Positions 56,047 through 64,000 of a stretch of 64,000 nt of DNA are shown here, piece by piece. The DNA comes from DATFVA01 sp963832715 (GTDB lineage: Bacteria > Bacteroidota > Ignavibacteria > Ignavibacteriales > Ignavibacteriaceae): the NCBI GenBank assembly GCA_963832715.1, contig CAWHVB010000003.1, positions 124,001 to 188,000 of the forward strand. Reading direction: 5' to 3'. Both the position numbers and the translations under genes were made by a program. The notes beneath the pieces were generated by a model that searched no databases, was not told the origin of the DNA, and saw nothing but the letters and a program-made list of their open reading frames with translations. The stretch's first letter is position 1. Each line of letters opens with the position of its first letter.

Positions 56047-57225
56047 CACCTAAAATGAAAAAAAGATTATTCACCACTGGTGCCGTGCTTGTTATCCTTG
56101 CAGCTGCTTTTATGATAATCAGGCCGGATAAACCCGAACCTCTGTTCAGAACTTCAGACAGCAGTTACTCGCTTGCAGCTTATCAGCAGAAGGACAGCAA
56201 TAGTTCGGTGATTACAAATTCAAGAAATAATATAATTACCCAAACCGTAAAAAAAGTAAGCCCGGCTGTAGTAGGGATAAATGTAACTGAGATAAGGGAA
56301 TATCAGTACAATAATCCTTTCGATGCCTTTTTACAACAGTTCTTTAACAATCGTCCGTACAGAGAAAAAATAAAAGGACTTGGATCAGGTTTTATAATTT
56401 CTCCCGACGGTTATATTGTTACCAACGATCATGTAGCAGGCAACGCTACTGAGATTACCGTAACGATGACAAACGGGAAACATTATAAGGCGAGTGTTGT
56501 AGGAACAGATCCTATCACAGACATCTGTCTGCTGAAGATTGATGCATCCGATTTACCATATGAAATTCTCGGAAATTCCAGCGACGTTATGATCGGCGAA
56601 TGGGTTATTGCTCTTGGAAATCCTTTTGGATTGTTCGAAATAAACGATAAGCCCACGGTTACTGTAGGAGTTATAAGCTCGACAGGTATGAACCTCGAAC
56701 CGATAAATAACAGGTACTATATTAAATATGCTTCAGACGGATGCAGCTATTAATGGAGGCAACAGCGGGGGTCCGCTGGTTAACAGCGAAGGAGAAGTTA
56801 TTGGTATGAACACTCTTATTTTTACAGGGGGCAACGGGTCCCAGGGAAGTATAGGACTTGGTTTTGCTATTCCCATTGATAAAATAAAAAGAATTATCTC
56901 AGAGCTAAAAGAAAACGGAAAGATCGACCGTGATTTTGACCCAGGTATGAGGATTCAGACTGTAGACGAGCAAATTGCCAAATACTACAACCTTGACGAA
57001 ACGCGAGGTGTAATTGTCACACAGGTACTACCCGATTCTCCCGCGAAACGTGCAGGATTGAAAGTGGGTGATATTATTGAGCAGGTAGAGAATTACCGCA
57101 TAAACGATGATCAGACAATCATCGGGGTATTCCAGGAATTCAGGAAGGGACAGACTGTGACCCTCCACATTATAAGGGATAATAAACCAATGACAGTTCA
57201 AATGAAACTGGAGAACAACAAATGA
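56043..57225 (+). CDS. HtrA/DegP-like serine protease with one PDZ domain, frame interrupted by one extra base
   Basis: Envelope protease/chaperone. An N-terminal membrane anchor (about 6-24) is followed by a trypsin-like domain: His in YIVTNDHVAGNATEI, Asp in DPITDICLLKID, Ser in INGGNSGGPLV. The C-terminal PDZ domain (GVIVTQVLPDSPAKRAGLKV) is single. The first frame ends at TAA (56752-56754 region) after ...YYIKYASDGCSY. Removing one T at 56727 joins ...RYYIK to MLQTDAAINGGNSGGP, giving ~393 residues. Without repair the first part has His and Asp but lacks Ser and PDZ. The same extra base in the decamer ATTAAATATG occurs in the prc gene. It overlaps plsY and purB by four bases each. Confidence 0.87.
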
Positions 57226-58523
57226 TAGAGCGCTATACTCTTCCGGAAATGGGAAAGATCTGGGAAGATAAATTTAAGTTTGATACCTGGCTGAGAATTG
57301 AAATACTTGCCTGTGAAGCAAGAAGTAAAATGGGAGAAATACCTGAAGCGGATGTAGACGTAATAAAAAAGAAAGCGAATTTTGAGATAAAGAGAATCCT
57401 TGAAATTGAAGAGACTACAAAACACGATGTTATAGCTTTCCTTACCAATGTAGCTGAATATGTAGGTCCTGAAGCGAGGCACATTCACTACGGAATGACT
57501 TCATCAGACATCCTTGATACCACACTTTCTTACCAGATGAAAAGTGCCGGAGAATTGCTGCTTAACAGACTGAAAGAGCTTAAAAAGGCATTAAAGAAAA
57601 GAGCAATAGAGCATAAGAATACAATTTGTGTAGGCAGATCCCACGGGATCCATGCTGAACCGACAACGATGGGTTTGAAATTCGCTCTCTGGTATGAAGA
57701 GACGAAGAGAAATATTAAAAGGCTGGAAAGCGCTGTAGAAGAGATAAGTGTGGGACAAATTTCAGGGGCTGTGGGAACTTTTGAGCACCTGTCTCCCAAG
57801 GTTGAAGAATACGTCTGCGAAAAGATGGGACTTAAACCAGCGCCAGTTACAACTCAGGTTATTCAGCGTGACAGGCATGCACAGTTTTTAACGACTATTG
57901 CTGTAATTGGGGCTACACTTGAAAAAATTTCGATAGAAATAAGACACCTGCAGCGTACTGAAGTCCTTGAAGCTGAAGAATATTTCTCAAAGGGACAAAA
58001 AGGCTCATCAGCAATGCCGCATAAACGGAACCCGATAGTAAGCGAAAGGATAACCGGTCTGTCAAGAGTTCTTCGGGGGAATGCAATGGCTTCGATTGAA
58101 GACATTGCGCTGTGGCACGAACGTGACATATCCCATTCATCAGTTGAGAGGATAATCGTTCCCGACAGCTGTATTACTCTTGATTATATGCTTGACCTGA
58201 TGGTAAAATTAATTACGAATCTTCTGGTATACCCCGAACATATGCTGAAGAATATGGGAATAACGCGCGGACTTATTTTTTCGCAGACAGTTATGCTGAG
58301 GCTTGTAAATAAGGGGATATCCCGAGAAGATGCATACAAACTGGTGCAGACGCCGGCGATGGAAGTATGGGCTGACGAAACAAAGAACCTTAAAGAAGAG
58401 CTAATGAAATCCGAAGAAATTAAGAAACATTTATCTTCTAAAGACATAGACGAGATATTTAATAATGATAAAATGCTGAAAAATGTAGACTATATTTTCT
58501 CACGTTCGATTGAGAAGGACTGA
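57222..58523 (+). CDS. purB: Adenylosuccinate lyase
   Basis: Acts twice in purine synthesis (SAICAR to AICAR, adenylosuccinate to AMP), 433 residues. The fumarase/aspartase superfamily signature GSSAMPHKRNPIVSE is near residues 263-277. Other blocks are HYGMTSSDILDTTLSYQ and GRSHGIHAEPTTMG (catalytic His). Normal length. It overlaps the HtrA gene by ATGA, so plsY, htrA and purB are probably one operon. Confidence 0.96.
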   Translation: MIERYTLPEMGKIWEDKFKFDTWLRIEILACEARSKMGEIPEADVDVIKKKANFEIKRILEIEETTKHDVIAFLTNVAEYVGPEARHIHYGMTSSDILDTTLSYQMKSAGELLLNRLKELKKALKKRAIEHKNTICVGRSHGIHAEPTTMGLKFALWYEETKRNIKRLESAVEEISVGQISGAVGTFEHLSPKVEEYVCEKMGLKPAPVTTQVIQRDRHAQFLTTIAVIGATLEKISIEIRHLQRTEVLEAEEYFSKGQKGSSAMPHKRNPIVSERITGLSRVLRGNAMASIEDIALWHERDISHSSVERIIVPDSCITLDYMLDLMVKLITNLLVYPEHMLKNMGITRGLIFSQTVMLRLVNKGISREDAYKLVQTPAMEVWADETKNLKEELMKSEEIKKHLSSKDIDEIFNNDKMLKNVDYIFSRSIEKD

Positions 58524-58576
58524 CCGGATCGTGTTTATTCGGGCTGCATTCGTTCAACTGGTAAACCGGATGCTGA

Positions 58577-59332
58577 TTAAATTGTAAGCTGGTACCCCAG
58601 ATACCCTGAAATTATATCTGAATTTCTTAAACTATGGCCGACAGAAAAAAGTATATGATTTTCCTTGTTCACATTTATGAACCCGCCGAGTTTAAAAGCT
58701 GTATCGAATGAACCGTCTTTAGTATCAGGCGACTCATAGTACAGCTCGCCGCCTAAAGTCAAAGTTTCGGTAAAATCATACTGGGCCTGCCAGCCCGCAA
58801 AAACGGAATTCTGATTATCATCACCAGGATTCAGCCAATAACCGGCACCGCCGCAGGTAGTGAATTTTCCCCAGCTCTTTTGAATCCATACCGGAAAAAA
58901 AGCTTGAGTATTTTGCTGACCGGCCAGACTCCCCTTCGAGGCAGTAGGAAGCTCAACAAGGGGGAAGATTCCGATCTGCAAATCGTCAGCTTCATCATTA
59001 ACAAATCTGTATTTAAAACCTAACTCTGTTGACGTAAATCCGTACTGATGAGCAGAATCTACTTTTACATAATCCATTCCAGCCAGCAGGTGCAGCTGAA
59101 CATCAGGAACTAGCCCATAATTTACTTCAAAATGCGGCAAAGTTGCTTCATTCTCATTTTTCGATATCTGATAGGATGATGCCGCATAAAACTCCCAGTG
59201 GAGATAATCGACAGGGACCGGATCATCCGTATTAAACGGAGGTCCTGCAAACAACACAGAATAAAATAATATTACTAAAAAAGAGATACGATTAATTGTT
59301 TTAACTGCACGTCTCATTAACTTTTTCCTCAT
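58577..59332 (-). CDS. Outer-membrane beta-barrel protein, phenol MetA-type family
   Basis: 251 residues. A signal peptide ending VLFAGPP is followed by FNTDDPVPVDYLHWEFYAA and alternating beta strands through to the terminal YLGYQLTI. The pattern resembles the 'transporter' outer-membrane family related to MetA-pathway phenol degradation proteins; the actual ligand is unknown. Convergent with purB, 53 bp between stops. Not linked to any catabolic gene here. Confidence 0.75.
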   Translation of the reverse strand: MRKKLMRRAVKTINRISFLVILFYSVLFAGPPFNTDDPVPVDYLHWEFYAASSYQISKNENEATLPHFEVNYGLVPDVQLHLLAGMDYVKVDSAHQYGFTSTELGFKYRFVNDEADDLQIGIFPLVELPTASKGSLAGQQNTQAFFPVWIQKSWGKFTTCGGAGYWLNPGDDNQNSVFAGWQAQYDFTETLTLGGELYYESPDTKDGSFDTAFKLGGFINVNKENHILFSVGHSLRNSDIISGYLGYQLTI

Positions 59333-59411
59333 CGTAAATCAAGTCCCGCGGTCAACCTAAGAACAATAAGCGGCATATATCTCACAATCCGGGGATCATT
59401 CAACTATCAGG

Positions 59412-59900
59412 CTATTTCTTTTTGAAAGCCTTGTACAAACCATATCCCAGAACCGACAAACTTATTAACCCGCCGGTTGTTTGCAAGACCCTCGAATTTG
59501 CAAGTTTTTCCAGGTTCATTCCCCCTCCCCGCTGTTTCATTTCTTTATCGCTGTATATAGAATCGAAAAATTCCACCCTATCCTTCACTGATTTAAAGGC
59601 AATTATAAAATTGGATTCGTCTTTTACGGGATAAAATTTTACCGCGCAATGCTCCTCAAGCCCGTCTATTTCATCTATATTTTCAAATTCCCACTTTCCT
59701 CTGAAGACGGAATAATTGACGGTGCTTCGTTTTTCACGTGAATAGAGAGGATCTTCAAAAACCCTTATCTTTTTTCCATCCTCATCAATTATTGTTTTCT
59801 GGATAACTTCCCCCGGCGGAACCCCATCCTCTTCTATGCTCTCTCTGAGAGGATCAGCTTCTTTTGCTTTTTTCTTTAAGATCTCGTCGCTTTTTTTCAT
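59412..59900 (-). CDS. Hypothetical tail-anchored protein
   Basis: 162 residues. The N-terminus is charged and helical (MKKSDEILKKKAKEADPL). A middle segment (VIQKTIIDEDGKKIRVFEDP) is beta-rich. A C-terminal hydrophobic helix (TTGGLISLSVLGYGLYKAF) ends in KKK, typical of a tail anchor. No known family recognised. Independent gene between an outer-membrane protein and a response regulator. Confidence 0.7.
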   Translation of the reverse strand: MKKSDEILKKKAKEADPLRESIEEDGVPPGEVIQKTIIDEDGKKIRVFEDPLYSREKRSTVNYSVFRGKWEFENIDEIDGLEEHCAVKFYPVKDESNFIIAFKSVKDRVEFFDSIYSDKEMKQRGGGMNLEKLANSRVLQTTGGLISLSVLGYGLYKAFKKK

Positions 59901-59986
59901 GCCGATTCTCCGGATAGTTTATATCATCTTCACAAATAAATTAAAAGATATTGAATATATATAACGAAAAGAAATTAATTTCAAAA

Positions 59987-60379
59987 CTACAAATTGTCAG
60001 CTCCGTTTACTTCAAGAGTCTCTTCCACAGCCCTTTTAAGGGATTCAAAATCGACCGGTTTCATTAGATATTTCCTGGGCTCTGTTTTTAACGCTTTCAG
60101 ATAAGTACCGACATCAGTAAGAGCTGTCAAATAGATAACAGGAACCTTGTACTCCTTGTTTATCAGTTCAGCTGCCTCAATACCGTCCAATTTCCCGGTA
60201 AGCATTATATCCATCAATATAAGATCGGGGTGATTTTCTTCCGTGAGTTTTAATGCATCTTCAGCATTATCGCAGATCCCTGCAATATCGTATCCCCTTT
60301 TCATCAGACCTTTTTTGAGGTCAAGAGCGATTATTTTCTGATCTTCTACTATTAATATTTTCTTTTTATTGTTCGGCAT
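59987..60379 (-). CDS. Single-domain response regulator (CheY-like receiver)
   Basis: 130 residues, only a receiver domain. Acidic pocket in ILIVEDQKIIALDL, phospho-acceptor Asp in PDLILMDIMLTGKLDG (about residue 56), Thr in VIYLTALTD, Lys in RKYLMKPVDFESL. There is no output domain, so it signals through protein contact or belongs to a phosphorelay. No histidine kinase next to it. Divergent from prc. Confidence 0.9.
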   Translation of the reverse strand: MPNNKKKILIVEDQKIIALDLKKGLMKRGYDIAGICDNAEDALKLTEENHPDLILMDIMLTGKLDGIEAAELINKEYKVPVIYLTALTDVGTYLKALKTEPRKYLMKPVDFESLKRAVEETLEVNGADNL

Positions 60380-60480
60380 TGCATTAATTTGCCAGTATAA
60401 TAAAGTATTTCAATTTCTCTTTAAATGAGTTCTAACACATTGCAGATCATATGTACGCCGTGATATGATACCGGTGTCAA

Positions 60481-60508
60481 TTTGTTTGGTGTTATCATCC
60501 TATATTTG
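60481..60508 (+). promoter_or_regulatory. Candidate promoter of prc
   Basis: TTTG at 60481-60484 and TATATTTG at 60501-60508 with a 16-bp spacer. It would give a ~70-nt leader before the ATG at 60583. Confidence 0.4.
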
Positions 60509-60582
60509 TCCGGTTCTCCACCATTTTTTCAGTTTGTTCGGGAAGGAACTATTCTTAAATTGTATTGTTAACAAAGAATTAT

Positions 60583-62683
60583 ATGTCACTAAAATTATCA
60601 AAAAAGATGAAAAAACTACTTGCGGTTATTATTATTCTTTTAGCAGCAAATGTCTATTTTGCATACACCGGGGAAAACGTAAATTCGTTTACCGGGGATA
60701 AAGACAGTACGGGCGTTGTTGAGCCAGCCACCTACCAGTCAAAGGTTGATAAACTGGTAAATGCAATAATTTCAAGATATCATTATAAAAAAGTGGATCT
60801 GAATGATTCTCTTTCAGCTGAAATTTTTAAGAAGTATATAAATACTCTAGATTTTAGCCATAGTTATTTCCTCTCCTCAGACATCGATAAATTCGATGCA
60901 TTCAAAACAGAGCTGGATGATATGATCAAAGACGGAGACATCGATCCTGCATTTGAAATCTTTAATACTTTCAAGGATAGGATGCATCAGCGTCTTGATT
61001 ATGCGGAGAGTTTATTAAAGAAAGAGTTTGATTTTTCGAAAGACGACAGTCTGGAAATAAACCGTGAAAATGAGCCATGGCCCAAGACTGATAAAGAAGC
61101 TGAAGAGATCTGGTACCGGAGGGTTAAAGGAGATGCTTTGAACCTGAAGCTGACCGGCAAGAAATGGGATGAGATAGCCAAAACTCTGACGAAACGATAT
61201 GAAAATTACCGGAAAGCCGTTGACCAGTATAATGGAGAAGATGTTTTTCAGCAATTTATGAATGCCTATACCGAATCTATTGATCCTCACACAAATTATT
61301 TCTCACCTATAACATCGGATAATTTTAAAATTAAATATGAGCCTTTCGCTTGAAGGTATAGGCGCACAATTAAGAACCGAGGATGATTATACAAAGGTAG
61401 TTGAAATAATACCGGGGGGACCTGCCTATAAAAGCGGTTTACTCCATGCGGAAGATAAAATTGTCGGTGTAGCCCAGGGTGAAACAGGCGAGATGGAAGA
61501 TGTAATAGGATGGAGAATTACTGATGTAGTTCAGCTTATACGCGGCAAAAAAGGAACAATTGTCAGATTGAATATTGTTCCTGCAGACGGCGGCCCGAAT
61601 GCTACTCCTCACGAAATAACCCTCGAGAGGGATAAGGTTAAACTTGAAGAACAGGCGGCAAAAGATTCGGTTATTAATCTTGATGAGCAGAAAAAAGAAT
61701 TTAAGATTGGTATAATTAACGTGCCCGCATTTTACAGCGATTACGAAGCACAGCAGCGCGGAGATAAGGATTATAAAAGTACCACGAGGGATGTAAAAAA
61801 CCTTCTGGAGCAGCTTAAGAAGGAAAAAGTTGATGGAGTAATAATTGATCTTCGGAATAACGGCGGAGGCTCACTTCAGGAAGCTGTTCAGATGACTGGG
61901 TTATTTATCAAGCAGGGACCGGTGGTGCAGGTTCGCAATGCCGATGGTTCTATTGACGTCGATAAAGATCAGGATCCTTCGATTGAGTATAACGGGCCGC
62001 TGGCTGTCCTGGTTAACCGATTCAGCGCTTCAGCATCAGAGATCTTCTCAGCGGCAATTCAGGATTACGGCAGAGGATTAATAATCGGCGAGCAGACATA
62101 CGGAAAAGGAACCGTCCAGAACTTAATTGATCTCAACAGACTTATGCCGGGTTCGGATAATAAATTCGGACAGGTGAAGCTGACTATAGCAAAATATTAC
62201 AGGATAGACGGAGGGAGTACCCAGCATAAAGGTGTAATTCCGGATATTAAATATCCAACGCCATTCGGTGACTCTAATGAGTACGGCGAAAGTTCAGAAC
62301 CAAGTGCTCTGCCCTGGGATCAGATAGCTCCTACCCAATATCAAAAATACGGCGATTTTTCAAAGTACATTCCGCAGCTGACCAGTATGCATGATGAAAG
62401 AGTTAAAAAAGATCCCGAATTCCAGAACTATGTTGCGTCGGTTAAGGAAGCTGAGGAATCTCACGACAAGAAGTACGTCTCACTGAATTATGATAAGAGA
62501 GATAAAGAAAAAGAAGCTGAAGAAGAGAAAAAGTTTGAAGAGGAGAACAAGGTTAGAAAAGAGCAGGGATTAAAGCTGATTCAGAAAGGTGAAACCCCTG
62601 CAGTTAAAACTAAAAATTATGATGCACTGCTTGATGAAACAGGTCATATACTTGCGGATTATATCCTGCTTTCAATAGGCTGA
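60583..62683 (+). CDS. prc: Tail-specific periplasmic protease (Prc, S41 family), frame interrupted by one extra base
   Basis: Periplasmic protease that degrades proteins from their C-terminus. A signal/anchor (MKKLLAVIIILLAANVYFAY) is followed by an N-terminal helical domain ending DPHTNYFSPITSDNFKI. The PDZ domain starts MSLSLEGIGAQL. The S41 domain has the Ser in NRFSASASEIFSA and the Lys in YGKGTVQNLIDL. The first frame meets TGA at 61351-61353; deleting one T at 61336 joins NFKIK to MSLSLEGIGAQL, giving ~699 residues. The junction decamer ATTAAATATG is the same as in the HtrA gene. The ATG at 60583 is chosen over the upstream TTG 60565. Confidence 0.88.
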
Positions 62684-62696
62684 TCTTATTATGCAG

Positions 62697-62750
62697 AACG
62701 ACCTGCCGGCCTTTTTAGAAAAAAGAGATTGAGCCGAGCAGGTCGTTTTA
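62697..62750 (+). terminator. Terminator between prc and the aldehyde dehydrogenase
   Basis: AACGACCTGCCGGC pairs with GCCG-A-GCAGGTCGTT (one bulged base), followed by TTTT on the plus strand. The convergent position suggests it may serve both genes. Confidence 0.7.
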
Positions 62751-62801
62751 CAAATTGAGCGATTTACCGTACCGCCCTACAAATTATCAACTTTCCTTTT
62801 A

Positions 62802-64000
62802 CTATATATCGAATTTTATTCCCTGTGCAAGCGGAAGAGTAGAGCCATAATTAATGGTATTTGTCTGTCTTCTCATGTAAGCTTTCCAGGCATCTGATCC
62901 CGATTCGCGTCCTCCGCCGGTTTCCTTTTCGCCACCGAAAGCCCCGCCTATCTCAGCACCTGATGTTCCGATATTTACATTTGCGATACCGCAGTCGGAA
63001 CCTTCAGAGGACAGAAAAGCTTCAGCCTCTTTCAGGTTATTTGTAAATATTGCTGAAGATAATCCCTGAACGACGCCGTTATGAAGATTTATCGCATTTT
63101 CGATACCGCCTGAGTATTTAATAAGATAAAGAATGGGTGCGAAAGTTTCTTCCTGAACGATTTTATACTTGTTCTCAGCTTCTACAAGTGCAGGAACAAT
63201 ATAGGTTTCAGATTCATAACCTTTCCCAGAAAGAACGTCTCCTCCGTAAATAACTTTTCCGCCTTCTTTTTTAACTTCTTCCAGTGCATCGACAAACATT
63301 TTGACAGCTCCTTTATCGATGAGCGGACCAACATGGTCGTTCTGATCGAGAGGATCACCTATCTTCAATGATTTATAAGCTTTCAGAAGCGATTCTTTCA
63401 CCCTGTCATATATTGATTCGTGGATAATCAATCTTCTTGTTGAAGTACATCTCTGACCGCATGTACCTACGGCTCCGAACACCACTGCAGGTATAGTAAG
63501 CTTTAAGTCGGCATCAGGAGTAATAATAATACCGTTATTTCCGCCCAGTTCAAGAATTGATCTTCCAAACCTTCCCTGTATTACTTCACCCGCATGCTTT
63601 CCGACTTTAGTCGAGCCTGTAACAGAAATAAGAGGGATCCTCTTATCGTTCAATAACCTCTCACCTATCGTAGAACCTTTGCCGATAATCAGGGAAAATA
63701 TTCCTTCAGGAAGTTTATTTTCTTTAAGTACTTTGGCCACAATATTCTGAGTTGCAATCGCCGATAAAGGTACTTTCGAGGAGGGTTTCCATAAGTTTAC
63801 ATCACCGCAGACAGCTGCAAGCATTGCATTCCAGGAGTATACTGCAACCGGGAAATTAAAAGCTGAAATCGTTGCAACAATTCCGAGCGGATGATATTGA
63901 TCGTACATTCTGTGGTCAGGACGTTCGGATTGCATGGTGAAGCCATAAAGCTGGCGCGACTGTCCAACTGCAAAATCGCAGATATCAATCATCTCCTGAA
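62802..64000 (-). CDS. ALDH7-type aldehyde dehydrogenase (aminoadipate-semialdehyde type), 5' end cut by right edge
   Basis: About 399 residues are present; the frame stays open past 64000 through ...QEMIDICDFAVGQSRQLYG. The visible part has the NAD-binding and catalytic core: IISVTGSTKVGK-like glycine loop, ELGGNNGIIITPDADL (Glu) and GTCGQRCTSTRRLI with the nucleophilic Cys. The ...GTCGQRCTSTRRL motif is typical of ALDH7/AmaB-Pcd enzymes, which oxidise 2-aminoadipate 6-semialdehyde in lysine breakdown. The usual N-terminal ~100 residues lie outside the window. Confidence 0.9.
   Translation of the reverse strand, partial: QEMIDICDFAVGQSRQLYGFTMQSERPDHRMYDQYHPLGIVATISAFNFPVAVYSWNAMLAAVCGDVNLWKPSSKVPLSAIATQNIVAKVLKENKLPEGIFSLIIGKGSTIGERLLNDKRIPLISVTGSTKVGKHAGEVIQGRFGRSILELGGNNGIIITPDADLKLTIPAVVFGAVGTCGQRCTSTRRLIIHESIYDRVKESLLKAYKSLKIGDPLDQNDHVGPLIDKGAVKMFVDALEEVKKEGGKVIYGGDVLSGKGYESETYIVPALVEAENKYKIVQEETFAPILYLIKYSGGIENAINLHNGVVQGLSSAIFTNNLKEAEAFLSSEGSDCGIANVNIGTSGAEIGGAFGGEKETGGGRESGSDAWKAYMRRQTNTINYGSTLPLAQGIKFDI

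Overview
The window looks like a chromosomal segment from a member of the Ignavibacteria or a close relative in the Bacteroidota/Chlorobiota group. The evidence is a protein ending in a type IX secretion sorting domain, a TonB-dependent receptor followed by lipoproteins, A+T-rich spacers, and TATATTTG (TAnnTTTG-type) promoter boxes before both tRNAs and several genes. The assignment rests on family resemblance only. Almost everything is chromosomal housekeeping or metabolism. I see no phage, insertion sequence, CRISPR array or rRNA.

Layout. 1-310 is the 5' end of a secreted protein that runs off the left edge. 555-7864 holds a 2-oxoacid dehydrogenase complex with its lipoylation enzymes (lipoamide dehydrogenase, then lipB, fused E1, E2, lipA). 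8110-15777 covers acetate metabolism: a SatP-type transporter and acetyl-CoA synthetase, followed by GNAT/acyl-CoA-synthetase-like, CBS-ACT and AcuC deacetylase genes that probably control the synthetase by acetylation. 16152-23840 is an envelope locus: a divergent lipoprotein, a TonB receptor, and two tandem copies of a lipoprotein pair whose second member carries two rhodanese domains with Ser in place of the catalytic Cys. rpiA and a D-cysteine desulfhydrase/ACC deaminase-like gene follow. 25898-36383 is a trehalose/alpha-glucan operon (TreS-maltokinase, TreZ, GH57/DUF3536, TreY). 36783-38315 is a T9SS-secreted beta-propeller protein. 38439-43752 is a tight operon with two PLP racemases, a sodium symporter, an M20 amidohydrolase and a GNAT enzyme.

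45964-47065 is prfB with its programmed +1 frameshift. 47413-51907 encodes a split AtuA-like protein and an archaeal-type HMG-CoA synthase/thiolase/DUF35 trio. The rest holds pcm, a UPF0316 membrane protein, a STAS protein, tRNA-Gly and tRNA-Cys, plsY, an HtrA protease, purB, an outer-membrane protein, a response regulator, the Prc protease, and an ALDH7-type dehydrogenase cut by the right edge.

The points most worth a second look are: (1) the TonB/lipoprotein locus with Cys-to-Ser changes in all four rhodanese domains; (2) three conserved genes (E1, HtrA, Prc) each interrupted by exactly one extra base, two of them in the same phase inside the same decamer ATTAAATATG; (3) the racemase/amidohydrolase/symporter operon; (4) the HMGS-thiolase-DUF35 trio beside a split AtuA; and (5) an 11-bp-period repeat array upstream of the trehalose operon. 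Functions are inferred from recognisable motifs; no database search was possible.
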